DNA of 64,000 nucleotides, taken from contig CM033393.1 in NCBI GenBank assembly GCA_019426215.1, forward strand, positions 4,684,046 to 4,748,045. The letters are read 5' to 3'. A model generated the notes under the pieces. The model saw only the letters and a program-made list of their open reading frames with translations, was not told the DNA's origin and searched no databases. Shown here one piece after another: positions 44,346 through 56,093 of the stretch; within the stretch, counting starts at the first letter, position 1; the number at the start of each line of letters is the position of its first letter. Position numbers and translations under genes: made by a program. Origin of the DNA: Buddleja alternifolia. Its lineage: Eukaryota > Streptophyta > Magnoliopsida > Lamiales > Scrophulariaceae.

Positions 44346-45340
44346 GGTAAAATGAAGAGTCAATACCAAACAAAGCAGATGGTTAATTTGATGGTACATC
44401 ACATCACTTCTTATCATCTTTAATTTTTGACACAATTAAGAAATTATAGATAATTGTTTAAACTCGAAATGATGTGGTACATAGAACTCATAATGTTGTA
44501 CTTGTATCTCAAATGCAATATATTTACTCCGTAAATTCAGTTGGGTAAAATTTATTTGCTAATTTTTTCAATACTAAACAATTTGAAATCATCGTTTGGA
44601 TCAAATGTTAGAGTTGAGAAAAGCTCTATGCTTTCCTCATTGAATATAGATCAACAACTACTAAACTGAGCAAAAGAAAAAGAATAACAACTATGAACAC
44701 TAATTTATAAACTCCAAATGATGGAAGAATGATAAACTTTATTTTGTGTTTAAATTTATTAATGATTTGTATTTTTTTTTCTTTTCTGAACAATACTTTT
44801 TTTATTAATTCTAATTCTAATAATTGTAGGAACGAATTCAAAATAGAATTAAATTGTTGATAATGCAAATTCTCTCTTTTGGTAACTGCCCTTTTTATTT
44901 ACATTTGTGCTTTAGATAAATAAAAAAAATAAAAATAAAAAGGATGCTTTGGCTAAAAAGACAAAAATTGAGGGAACCGCGATTCAAACTTTTACCTAAC
45001 ATATTCTGCCCACACCAAATATTTGAAGTTAACGTGCTTGCCAAATGTGTTGTAGATTCATTTGGTTGAAACTTAATACTCTAAAAGTGTATCCTTTAGA
45101 GGATGGGGGCTATATCGTAAAATATGTACACCCTCGGTTAAAAATTAGAAGATTCGAGCCCCCCCTTGGATCTGTTTGTATGAAATGTAAGTATGTAAAT
45201 TTATATAAGCACTACTCACAATTTATAAATGGAATCCAAGTAGTGTCAAAGATAATATGATTTAAATTACAAAAAATTCTTAATTCAGTCGCATTCTAAT
45301 TCTAAACATACTACAATGCAAACACAAAATAGAAAGATTA
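44346..45340. other. AT-rich, no gene seen
   Basis: Only short open frames. No splice-consistent coding or repeat boundary was found. Confidence 0.4.
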
Positions 45341-45650
45341 TCGATGTTCGGACTTTCTGCTTTCAAGTTTAACCTTGTATCCTCATTTCTTCTTAACAAC
45401 AAAAACCCTTACTCATTTTCATTTCCCAAGCCTTGTTGTCGGTTGAATCTCACACCTTTTGTTGTACTTGTTTTACAGATGACATTTGGCCCTCAACAGT
45501 CAAAATTAGATCATAAGTCTCTCAAGTGTATCCCTCAACATTTGGGTCATTACGTATTGACTGTTAATGTAACATTTTTTGAAATCACTTCATTTTCTAA
45601 AATTGCTCAATTCTACAATAATGTTGGGAAGATGATATTTTTGATCTAGG
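45340..45650 (+). pseudogene. Copia integrase-RT linker fragment
   Basis: Plus-strand frame with FGPQQSKLDHKSLKCI and then VLTVNVTFFEITSFS, corresponding to the Copia block around KLDPKSxKCIFLGY ... DVTFFE. A short isolated remnant. Confidence 0.65.
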
Positions 45651-46781
45651 TCGGTTTCTACCCTATATTATTTCAGTCAAGATGACTTCGTATACAAACT
45701 GACGAACGTACTATCAAGATTATAGACTACACTTGGCTATGGCTAAGCTGCCTACGTACCTCTCAGGGATTAAGTCTAAACGTAATTCAAATTAGGTTGT
45801 TTTGATATCTATGATTCGTATTCCGAAGGTATCTAGTATTTGTATTATAGGATCATACTTTCAAGTCTTTGGACTATCGTGAACTATATGAAGTATACCT
45901 CGTAGTATTTATTTCTCAGATTATCCGTCCGTGAAACTCCATAAATGGTGGTACTTATTGAGTTTTCACTCTGTACTGTAGAGCGAATGACAGATGGAAC
46001 ATCTCACACGGGATGCCCTACATGTGTGTTTGATGAATATTCTCGATCGATTGTCATAGGGTCGGGTCATGGGTCGACCCTACCCGAATTAGTGAAAACA
46101 CGCGGATATTGGAGTGTAATGCAAATATCATTGTATCGGGGGACTTGTATACAAACGTGCCTCGTATCATCGTATACGAGGTTCTTCTTGATCTTACGAT
46201 GTATACAATACGACGTATCGAAGAACCTCTACATAATTTTAGTATATCATTAGTCCCCCACTTCATTCGTTATGAAAGAAATTATATTCAGTTCATTTAC
46301 TCATAAATGACTAAGTATAATAATTCATAATGCACTATTTGGAGTCTTCGTTTCCTTGTCTTAATGTCAACATTTTGACAATCATTACTTCGCAGCTATT
46401 TTCAGTCATTTACTTCTGACACGCCTATTCCTGAGAAGTATGTCTGATCCGATACGTTACCTGCTCGAATTCCAAGAGATATTAATTGAATTTGAAATGT
46501 CACAAGTCCTCACCTTTAGATCTGAGTTTTTACTTTTGATCTGCCATGTTGATCTTCCCGTGCCTCTTCTATATATACCCCTCTTTCACCCCTCATTTGA
46601 AGTTTTTACTTTTACATACTCACTCTCTATATAGAGCATTTCCCTGAGAGCAAGAAGTTCACCGGTGTTGTCACTATTGAAGTATTCCTCCTAGTTCATA
46701 TTCAAGTTTATCCTTGTACTAGGTGTAGTCTCAACTTTGGTAAGTTTCTGTTTTATCTTATATTTTTAAGTTTATATTCCG
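45651..46781 (+). other. Non-coding region upstream of the Transposase_28-type ORF
   Basis: No gene was recognised. A TATATATA-type box at about 46569-46576 and a pyrimidine-rich stretch lie about 200 bp before the ORF at 46782, so this may be its promoter or LTR. No LTR partner was found. Confidence 0.3.
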
Positions 46782-49010
46782 ATGAGTAATTCTGGTGTGG
46801 GTGCTGAATCACCACGTGCTTCCGATGAGGAAAACGAGACTAACTCATCTCATCGTAACACGTCTGGCAGTAGTTCAAGTAGCTCTGCCTCTTCTCATGA
46901 GTCCGAAGGCGACAATCCTCCTATTGCCATCGAACCTGAAGAGCCTGATATTCCCCCTCCATATCCAAATCTCGAAGGAGATGCCAATGTAAATACTCAA
47001 CTTTTTCCCGATATGAATAGGGCTTGTATGGTGTCCCCCTGGTTAAATTATTCATCCATTTTAACCTAGTCACACATCGCAGGTATTAGGGTTAGGTATC
47101 ATATTCCCAAAAACTACCGCATCATCGTTCCCAGTGTTACCGATAGAATGCATCGTCCACCCATAGGGTATCGTACAATCCACGTGGGCTATCTTGCCTC
47201 GGGTCTTAGGTTTCCTCTTCATGCCGCCATCAACAAAATTTTCTTATATCTACGCCTGAGTCCCACACAACTACTTCCTAATTCCTATAGACATATCATA
47301 TACTTCATAGTCATAATGAGGATGTATGGTGTGCATCCAATTATAAAAAATTTCAATGGTCTTTTATCTGTACATCGATGTACAAAATCCAAGGAAGAGC
47401 ATTTTTTCTTCCTTGCTCCTCAAAGACATTACCGTCTTCAAACTCGTACCTAATCTTCTTTTGGAGATTGGAAGAAAAAATTCTTCTTCATCACTGAATG
47501 AGCAATGGAAATACCTAGTCTGTGGGGTATGGAACTCGTTGACCTAGAACATATAGGTAGGCCCACCATTCCCCGAAGAACTTTAAAACTCATCCTTAAG
47601 TGGATTTTAGGCCTGAGGTCGTATTGAGCGAGTCGATGCTGGTCTTGTGTGGGTTGAGTAGTGCTAATGTACCGGGCATCGAAAATATGGGTAAGGAGAT
47701 CTACTTACTATTCATAAGAGTTCTATTCTTAGAATATTTTTTAATGTATAACATTTTACATGTCTTAACTTCATTTTCATTATATTGTTTTTAGCCATGG
47801 AGACGAGGCAGGCCAGTATGGAAAGGAAGGTCGTGATTGCTGCCGAGGCAGCTCTAAGGGTGGCAGCTGTCGTGTGTCGTCGGACGGGCCGAGGTCGAGG
47901 TCGAGGGCAAGGTGGAGTAGTAATTCGGGAACCCCAAGAACCCTAAGAACAAGGCACTCATCAAACCCGAGTCAGTCAAAGTGTTGTCTTCGCACCTCGT
48001 CCACCGGCTATTGAATCAGCCTCGAGGGATCCTCCGGAAGAGAACATTGTCTACATCGAAGACTCCGAGACTGCCCTTGTTCATCGTCCTTGTCGACGAG
48101 AAACTACTGGATCAAGCTCGTCATATGGCCGTCCAGAAAAGCATCCCTGGGTGGAAGAGCCCTCCAAGATGATCTTGCCAAGGCCCCAGTCTTCGACTCC
48201 TCCTGGAGAGATACATTATTACCTTCTCAATCAAGCCGATTCGCTCCTCCTAAAGGATTACCTCGAGTTCGAGGTTCCTGAACGAGCTTCGTTGGTGCCC
48301 AACTCTCACCCTATAAGTCCGGATTGGTGCATTTATCTCGACAGCACCATCGTGAGGGATGCCATCGGTGATACCGCCCTCGAGCTTTTCCATCGGACTC
48401 TGCTGCAAAGGGATTGGTGCATTTTTCTAACTTAAACATTTTCCTTCGTGATAAATTCGACAGGCTGGTCTATGTCTTCTACAGTTGGCACTGAATAACT
48501 CTCACATGAATGAGCTATTGCGCCGAGCTGAACAAGACCTCGTCGATTATAAGGCACAGGTAGAGGCAGAGCTCGTAGCCTCGCGAGAGGATCGGACTAG
48601 AGTCGACTCGTTGCAGGCATCATTTTGAATCACACTTCAAATTTATTTAGTTATTCAACCTGTAATATCGAGCTTATATCCTCATTTACTCCTTGTAGCA
48701 AGAATTGGACATTATCTGCAAGTTATACGATGTAGATAAAATAAAGATGCAAGAGATTGAGAATGCCAATGTTGAGGTTCGGCAACAGATGAAGACTCTC
48801 TAGAATAATTTTGATTCTGAGAAGCGTCGTCGGCATGCCCTCGGAAAGACCGCCAGTCGTCGCGAATTCAAAGAGTCTTCGGCTTTCAAGCAACAATTGG
48901 ACGAGGCTCATTTGGGAAGAGCTCGTGATATGCTAAGGTCGACCATTATGGACAATCGCCTGCTCGACAGAGGCATCAACAACCTCCAAGATGGCTTTTT
49001 AAAGCCTTTG
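46782..49010 (+). pseudogene. Putative gypsy-type transposon protein (Transposase_28-like), decayed
   Basis: The plus-strand start at 46782 gives a Ser/Glu-rich low-complexity N-terminus. The next open piece (47148-47453) has VGYLASGLRFPLHAAINKI, then LSPTQLLPNSYRHI and MYGVHPIIKNFNGLL. That fits the pattern of the plant 'putative gypsy type transposon' domain (RLP--PF ... P-QL-PNSWR ... P----F). Frame breaks follow. Farther on are a basic segment (about 47870-47920) and coiled-coil pieces (about 48490-48620 and 48700-48990, ERxQDL-type and KIKMQEIENANVEVRQQM). The order suits one ORF1-like protein of retroelements. No RT was found nearby. Confidence 0.55.
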
Positions 49011-49239
49011 ATTACTTGAAGGAATCTGGAAATTTAGTTCTTGATTTCCAAGAAGACTTTTTAGACGGTCAAAATGTTGACTAACAGAGTTGACCGTGAA
49101 GTTTTGGACGAAATATTTGATTGGGAACTTTTTAGAACTTATGAGACTAAACGTGAGACTTTCATAAAGCACGTGACTAAATGTGTACTTTTGACCACTT
49201 ATGAGACCAGAAATGAGATTAACCCATATTTGTATAGAA

Positions 49240-49522
49240 GTTGCCACCCTTGTAACAATGAAATTGTTGTCACTATTGATAATTAGTTACAGACATTTAG
49301 TAACAACTTGTTGTCAACAATATAGTCGTCACTCTATTAGTATTGTCATTATACATTTGTCACTAATTATTAATAGTGATAACTTTAAAGAAATTCTTAG
49401 CACTAAAAAGTCTTATTGTGACAAAATAAAAATTGTTGACAATGCTCATTATGTATATACCTAGTGACAATTTTAATATTGTCATTTCAAAGTTTGTCAC
49501 TGAAATTAGTTTTTGTTGTATA
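49240..49522. mobile_element. CACTA-like terminal fragment
   Basis: Many GTGACAA/TTGTCAC motifs in both orientations end in CAGTGACAAA-type repeats and a damaged terminus (CTATACAACAAAAAC read inward from 49522). This looks like the subterminal zone of a CACTA element whose end mutated from CACTACAAC. The other end was not found. Confidence 0.45.
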
Positions 49523-49671
49523 GAATGATTGTTGCCTTATGATAGAATGGATGACTTAACCACAACTTCTACCGTATCTAACATAAGTTATATATAATTT
49601 CACTAATTTTGCTTCACAACCAATCCAACATAGAATTATATGTAATTATGGGGTGATTATGATATTTTCAG

Positions 49672-49873
49672 GTGTTACAGAATTCTATGGCGTGGGAAAG
49701 GCATCGAACAATTGTTTTATATACGCGGGGAATCACGATTTTCCGATCATAGACCAGTGTGTGCTGTGTTTGCAGTGGAGGTAGAGACGAACAAAAACAT
49801 TGCAAAATTTAGAAAGGGTTTTCCGTGCACAGGGCAAAGTTGGAATTTGAAGATGCATACCTCAAAGGCATAG
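49672..49873 (+). pseudogene. Orphan last exon of a type I inositol polyphosphate 5-phosphatase
   Basis: An acceptor-like TTTTCAG precedes an open stretch ending in TAG at 49871-49873. It contains [19 protein letters not shown] followed by [17 protein letters not shown]. RILWxGKG and SDHRPV are signatures of the catalytic domain C-terminus in plant 5PTases, enzymes that remove the 5-phosphate from inositol phosphates or phosphoinositides. The residue before RILW is Tyr where the family normally has Asp, which would probably harm activity. No upstream exons were recognised, and a CACTA-like end lies 150 bp upstream. It is probably a gene fragment cut or carried by transposons. Confidence 0.75.
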
Positions 49874-49879
49874 TTTTTG

Positions 49880-50552
49880 TGAGTTCTAGCTAGTATAATA
49901 AGAGGATTTTGATTCACATGTCATGTAATTTTCCTTTTACCCTTCATGCAGAAAGTGTAACAAATGCATGATTGATACCTAATGCGAATTAATTCAAGCA
50001 ACATTTTAGGGGACAAATTTGGCCAACTCAACTATGACCTGACAGATTCTTTGATATATACTTATTATGTGATATGTGGCAACTAAGTATATATATTTGA
50101 CTTAGGTTCAATTAAAACAAAATCGAGCTATTGAATTTGTACACGTATAAAGTTGAATTATGATAAGATCCCAAGCTTCCAAAAGAAATACAACAATACC
50201 TTATGATGAACCCTACTTAATATATATATCATTTTTTTCCCAAACAAAACCCGTATACCTTGTATGCATTTATATTCTCATTACTTTCTAAGAATCACAC
50301 GATCAACTAAAACAGATAGTTCTATAGTGCCAGGCAATTGCAAGTCTCTTCCTCTATTCAAAAGGGTCGTTTCCCCTAAACTAAACCATGTTGATCATGA
50401 AATGAAAAATTAATCTAATAAATGGAAACAAATTAATTTGATACAAAAACTAAAGCATCTCCGATTCGTGATAACATGTTCTATATGTTTTCACATCTTC
50501 GATTCATGATAATATGTTCTATATATTTCACAACATGATGATATCGAAGGCT
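49880..50552. other. Intergenic, short tandem repeat
   Basis: No gene seen. At about 50458-50535 a 43-bp unit (CATCTCCGATTCGTGATAA type) occurs twice. Confidence 0.4.
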
Positions 50553-50985
50553 AATTGCTTTTTTCGTTCTTTATTTTTACCAAACCACTTTTGGATTTTG
50601 GTGTTTTATTTTCCTTTCCAATTTGCGAAGTTGTCCGACAACTATCCTCTTTGGTAATTCTAATCCGATTTTGACCGGAGCCGACCAATTTGACCGAAAT
50701 TTGCCATGTGACGTGGTGCTAACACGGACAAAAATTTGGGAATTTTCCAATTTTTTCTACCAAAATGGACGCTGGCTAGGACAAAGATGATGAGGTGGCA
50801 TGCCAACATTAATTTTGTCTGGTCAGCATTACACGTGGCAAATTCCGGCCAAAATCGGCCAGCTCCAGCCAAAATCGGACTAAAATTGTCAAAAGTTGGA
50901 TAATTACAGAATGACTTTGCAAATCGGAAAAGACAAAAAAAAAAAAATCCAACAGTGAAAAAAATACAGGACAAAAAATGCAATT
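50553..50985. mobile_element. Foldback MITE, 433 bp
   Basis: Long inverted ends of roughly 190 bp: AATTGC(T)TTTTT at the left and GCAATT at the right, with matching blocks such as CCGATTTTGACCGGAGC and its counterpart near 50855-50885. No convincing target duplication and no ORF. It lies against the truncated end of the Tat element. Confidence 0.55.
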
Positions 50986-51041
50986 ATCTCCCATCTTTTC
51001 ATTTTCCTTAACTGATCTAAAGGGAGTAGTACTCTCCCGGT

Positions 51042-52001
51042 TCATTTACGTTGTGTCTGAAACTTTGGGTACTCCTTTAGGATTGTTTTCGTCATATGAT
51101 CTTTTTTATGTAAAAGTGATTTCGTACAGCATCCCTCGTGGATTTCCCTTAAGATATAATCTCCTTCCTCCTCCGAGATACACTTGAGGTAGGGCTGGAC
51201 GTAACCGCTTTTATATAGCACGCCCTCTATCATAACAACATTTTCTGCCCTGACAGGCATCTTTTGCTTATTATATTTATCCTCTTGTAAATCTCCCTTG
51301 ATTAGATATTGTATGATGTCCTTCCTCCAATCCGTGATTTCCCCAATGCTCATAACCTCCTTCTCCGTGCTTGGCTTAGCTATCGCTTGGATGGTGATTT
51401 GCCTAGTTTTACAGTCTGTGACTGCACTTCCTAGCTTCGATAGGTAGTCTGCTATGGTATTCTCACTCCTGGGGATTTGGTGTATCTCTAGTTTGGTAAA
51501 GTTTTTCCTTAATATTTCGATTGTTACTAAATATTTTGCCATCCTCGCCTCCTTGGCCTCGTAGGTGCCCTCTATTTGTTTAGTCACTAGCTGAGAGTCT
51601 GAATATACGATTAAATCTTTAGCGCCCCCTTTCAGGGCCATTTTCAGTCCGATGATCAGGGCTTCATACTCCGCCTCATTGTTACTGGCCTTAAATTCAA
51701 ATTTTATCGCATATTCCAGCTGGTCTCCTTCAGGAGTTGTCAACACAATTCCAGCCCCACTTTCTCCAAGAGTGGCTGATCCGTCTACATGAAGTAGCCA
51801 AACCTTCTCCTTGTTATCTTCTATTAGTTCAGGCCAAGTTATCTTCGTAATGAAATCAACTAAAGCCTGGGCTTTTATCACAGTCTGAGCTGAATATTCA
51901 ATCTCAAATTCACCTAATTCTACCGTCCATTTTACCAATCGTCCTGAATTCCCTGCTTTTCCTAGCACCATTTTTAGCGGCTGGTTGGATTTCACGATCA
52001 T
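51042..52001 (-). pseudogene. Tat RNase H region and integrase start
   Basis: 319 codons. Residues about 1-55 are the end of the ancestral RNase H and tether (GRLVKWTVELGEFEIEY). From about 65 comes the second, archaeal-type RNase H: LHVDGSATLGESGAG, then NNEAEYEALIIGL and YSDSQLV, giving the acidic residues D, E, D. IADYLSKLGSA closes the domain. The tail (YILREIHEGCC) is the start of the integrase zinc finger, where the element is cut. The open frame itself is clean. Confidence 0.85.
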
Positions 52002-52420
52002 TTTGTGTGATAGAAAATACGGCTTCAGTCTCCTTGCTGTGATTATGAGGGTTAGAGCAAATTTCTCAATCTCCGAATATCTAGATTATGTATCATTTAG
52101 CACCTTGCTGATATAATAGACTGGTATTTCTGTCCTGCCTTCCTCCCTGACCAGTACAGAGCTAATAGCCTTCTCAGTGACCGATAAGTATAATATAAAA
52201 GGCTCTCCCTTTACTGGTTTGGTCAACAAAGGCAATTGGTTCAAGTATTCTTTCAGCTCCCTTAAAGCTTGCTGGCATTCCTCTGTCTACCTGAATCCTT
52301 CCGATTTCCTTAGCACCTTGAAGAATGGTAGGCTCCTTTCTTCCGACCTGGAGATAAAACGGCTAAGTGCCATGACTCATCCTGATAGCCTTTGTACCTC
52401 GTTGACATCCCGGGGCTCAG

Positions 52421-52855
52421 TCATGTCCTGAATAGCTTTGATTTTTTTTTATTGACTTCTATCCGCTCTTCCGTAACCATGTAGCCAAGAAATCTTCCTC
52501 CCTTGATTCTAAAGGTACACTTTGCTGGATTTAGCTTTATTCTATATCTTGTCAATGTTTCAAATGTCTGTTGCAGATCCTGCACATGGTTGTTTGTCAT
52601 CTTGCTTTTTATGACCATGTCGTCTACATACACCTCTATATTCTTGCCTATTTGATCTTTGAACATCATATCTTCCAGTCTCTGGTATGTTGCTCCTGCA
52701 TTTTTTAATCCAAATAGCATGACTACATAGCAATAGGTGCCGAATGAGGTGATGAAGCTGACCTTCCTCCTATCCTCCACATTCAGGGAAATCTGGTGGT
52801 ACTCGCTCTGAGCATCCATCATGCTAAGCAGCTCGAAACCTGCTGCTGAGTCCAC
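52421..52855 (-). pseudogene. Tat RT, C-terminal half (repeat copy A)
   Basis: 144 codons. It starts in FELLSMMDAQSEYHQI (the RT block with the first catalytic Asp), continues with VMLFGLKNAGATYQRL and has the catalytic YVDDMVIKS. It ends after AKCTFRIKGGRFLGYMV. Its first 203 bp (52675-52877) repeat 53776-53978 with about 3% difference. The stretch down to the next frame at 52001 is decayed. Confidence 0.8.
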
Positions 52856-52877
52856 TAGCTGATCAATCCTAGGTAGG

Positions 52878-53775
52878 CTGGGATTGATGTCTTTTGCGTG
52901 CTCATATAAAGGGAGGTCTATGGTAAAGGGTTTAAGTCCAATCTGCGTAGCTTTTCGGTGTGGCTTTCGAGACTATCCTCCTCTACAGCTATCTCCTACA
53001 AGCTTGTTCTTAGGTTGTATAGTAATGGTCAACAAGCGTGGTCATAAGCAAAACTTAGTCCATGTTTTCGTAGCCGAAGAAAATGTCCTTTGTTATAGGC
53101 TTGTCCTTCTGGTAGCTCTTAGGGTTGCTGAAAGTGTGCAATAAGATAAGGAAGCAGGATCAAGATCCGTAGCAATCTTGTGAAGCTGTGAGGAAAGCCC
53201 TTGTTGGAGTTGGAGGAAGAAATGTAAACGGAGAATATTATGTTGTAAGAGAAGAAGCTGTTATAGGTTCTGCTTCCTTGATAGTTCCTACTTCCTTCTT
53301 AAGATACGGGATTTAAATACACCCCCTTCGGAGATTGCCGTTGATAAATAAGGGAATCTGGCACTCGGAACAGAAGGGAGAGATAAAAAAGAACTACCCA
53401 GACGACCACTCCTTAATAGGTAATAGGACGGACATCCTTGTCACGAACTCAAGGAAGTACAGTCTAGCTATAGAAGCCATAAGGCTCCTCTCCCTTTGGT
53501 CGAGCTGCTACGCTCCTCATTACTTCTTAATCGACTTCCAAGAGGAATAAGAGAAAGGAAAAAGATGAGCTATAAGCTAGCAGGGAGATTCTTTTTAAAG
53601 ATGGCTGGACGGAGAACTCTTTCTTTAGGATCCATTGACCCTAGATAGACGGAGTCACCCTTCTTACTTCAGCAAACAAAGATCTAGCAGCATAGTACGG
53701 AACACAGGGAGTAGAGGGAGGAGCTTCATGGGTGAGACAGGAAAGAGAAGAACTAACCTCTATTCATTAAGTCCA
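52878..53775. other. Foreign 898-bp block inside Tat RT, organelle-like in style
   Basis: It matches neither Tat nor its surroundings, is less AT-rich than its neighbours and holds only short frames. Its texture (balanced purine-rich stretches such as GGAATAAGAGAAAGGAAA) recalls intergenic plant mitochondrial DNA. That is an impression, not an identification. It sits between two diverged copies of the same RT segment. Confidence 0.35.
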
Positions 53776-54304
53776 CCAGTCTCTGGTATGTTGCTCCTGC
53801 ATTTTTTAATCCAAATAGCATGACTACATAGCAGTAGGTGCCGAATGAGGTGATAAAGCTGACCTTCCTCCTATCCTCTACGTCCAGGGAAATCTGGTGG
53901 TACTCGCTCTGAGCATCCATCGTGCTAAGCAGCTCGAAACCTGCTGTTGAGTCCACTAGCTGATCAATCCTAGGTAGGGGGTAATGATCCTTTAGGCAAG
54001 CCAGGTTGAGATCTCGGAAGTCGATGCACATCCTCCATTTGGATCCCCCTTTAGGTACCAGCACCACGTTGGAGACCCATTCTGGAAATTGTATCTCCTC
54101 GATGTGCCCTGCCTTTAGCAGCTTATCCAATTCTCCTCTGATTACCCCGTCCTTCTCTGGTCCAAAATGTCTCTTCTTCTGGATAACGAGTTGTGCGTCA
54201 TCGTAAACATTGAGGTGATGCTCGATTACGGTTGGGTCTATTTCTGTCATGTCGTTAGGCGACCAGGAAAAGACCTCGGCATAATCTCGCAAGGTGGGAT
54301 CCAA
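53753..54304 (-). pseudogene. Tat RT, N-terminal half (repeat copy B)
   Basis: 183 codons. After an N-terminal stretch (AEVFSWSPNDMTEIDP) come VVLVPKGGSKWRMCIDFRDLN, then YPLPRIDQLVD and MDAQSEYHQISLDVEDR, giving RT blocks 1 to 3 up to GLKNAGATYQRL. It stops where the foreign block begins, before the YVDD motif. Together with 52421-52855 it covers RT with a 203-bp overlap. Confidence 0.82.
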
Positions 54305-54503
54305 TTCGCACTATTTTAGAAGCATCTCCCGGTATGACTTCAACGTTCATGAGTTCTCCTATAGGCTCCACGTGCGCTGATGTCCTTTTTTTTGCCTCTC
54401 CTTCTCCTTTTTTCGTCTTTCGCTATTTGTCCTCCATTGTTCTATCTTCTTTTTTCAGTGAGGTCAAGTAACATTTCTGTGCTGCATGTTGGTCTCTTAC
54501 AAC

Positions 54504-55088
54504 TTATCCTACCCCCTGGGGTGTAGGAGATTTGATTTTCATGTGGGGGATAGATATCACAACTCCGAATAGTACTAGAGATGGTCTTCCTAAAATAACA
54601 TTGTATGTTGAGGGCGTATCCACCACCAGGAATTTCACCAATTTAGTTACTCTGTTAGGAGGTTGTCCTAGGGACATGGGCAGTGTGATTTGTCCCATTG
54701 GCAGAACCGATTCTCCTGTAAAGCCATACAGTGGAGTGTTTACTACTTCTAGCTTAGCATCTCCCAGAGTCATGTGCTGGAATCCCTGATAGAAAAGGAT
54801 ATCTACAGAACTCCCGCTATCAATGAATACTCTTTGCACACTATAATTAGCTATTGTGGTGGTGATAACAAGAGCATCATTATGAGGCGTCTGGATGGTG
54901 GAAGTATCCTCCACGCCAAAGCAAATTTCCTCCTGCGGACGCTCCTTGCTGACGTTCAGGAAATAGGCATGAGCGTTTTCCACCTGTCTTGCAATCCGTC
55001 GTAAAGCTCTTCCTGGTTCCGGTCCTCCAGATATAATGTGAATCATTGCTAGTGGTTTGTTTCCATCCGTACTGGGGAAAGTTCTCAC
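54504..55088 (-). pseudogene. Tat aspartic protease region
   Basis: 194 codons. IHIISGGPEPGRALRRIARQ near the start is a typical Tat block, and the active site follows at about residue 92 (VFIDSGSSVDILF). Later come LYGFTGESVLPMGQI and YNVILGRPSL, the flap and second conserved segment of retropepsins. The frame is intact but separated from gag and RT by stops. Confidence 0.85.
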
Positions 55089-55193
55089 ATTGTTACCTCC
55101 TCCAGGAGAGTTGGATCCAAGAGGTTGGGTGAAATGTCCCTGGTTTCCTGATCCCGCTCTTTCTAATCCTCTTTCTGAAGCTCTTCCCCTGCC

Positions 55194-55460
55194 TCACCCT
55201 GGGAACCAGGCCGCTCCTTTTTCTCTGCCCACAGGTCCATTATTGTTGCTATTTTCAGCTGTATTATTATTTATTAAGAATTCTTTCAAGTTACCTATTT
55301 TATTTAAGCTTTCCAGTTCCAAAGCTAATGCTCTACAATCATCTGTGTGGTGACCCGCCTCCCGATGGTATGGACAGTAAGGTCGGTTAAAAGTGCTTTG
55401 AGAGTTACTTCCTAGGCTAGCTGGCCAGCGTATTAGACCCTTATTCTCTACTTCCATCAA
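55194..55460 (-). pseudogene. Tat HHCC-type finger region
   Basis: 88 codons with PYCPYHREAGHHTDDCRAL at about residues 28-46, the Cys/His finger found between gag and protease in Tat elements. It probably belonged to the gag reading frame that ends at 55464. Confidence 0.75.
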
Positions 55461-55463
55461 TTG

Positions 55464-56093
55464 TTATGTTAACGTTCTTGGTACCGAGAGGGGAGGTATG
55501 AATGAGACTTGCTCTTCAGTCATAGGTCCTTGGGAATGCCATCTCCTTGCTCCTCTGCTCCTGGGATTTCCCTGATTTTCTCCCTCTCTCCGCTCTTTCC
55601 TCATTTCTGCCCTTCTGGTTAGTTGGGCATCCTCCATGTTAACATACTTGTCAGCACGACTAAGTAACTCATCGAAATCTCCCGCTGGTTTTTTAGTTAG
55701 TGATTTGAACAAATCTCCATCAAATAAGCCTTGCGTGAATGCACTTGTTTTTAGATCGGCAGTAGCCGATGGCACCACCAGGGTGGCAGCATTAAACCTT
55801 TTTACATAGGATCTTAACGTTTCTTCGCCCTTTTGTTTTATGTTAAAGAGTCTTAGCGGGGTTTTCTCGTGCCTTTTGCTGCTAGCAAATTGATGGAGGA
55901 ATTTCGTGCTGAACTCCAGGAAGGATCCAATGGATCGTCCAGGCAACTGATTAAACCATAATTGTGCTGACTTAGAGAGTGTTGTCAGGAACACCCAACA
56001 TTTGATGGTGTCCGAGTATCTATGTAACAGAGCGTAATTCTTGAAAGTGTATAAGTGGTCCTCGGGATCTGATGTACCATCGTAGGTCATCAT
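55464..56093 (-). pseudogene. Tat gag
   Basis: 209 codons matching the retrotransposon gag fold: YDGTSDPEDHLYTFKNYA, WFNQLPGRSIGSFLEFS, then LFNIKQKGEETLRSYVKRF and FTQGLFDGDLFKSL. The C-terminus is Arg/Glu-rich. The frame opens after stops at about 56100, so the true N-terminus is broken; low-complexity gag-like sequence continues to about 56480. Confidence 0.85.
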
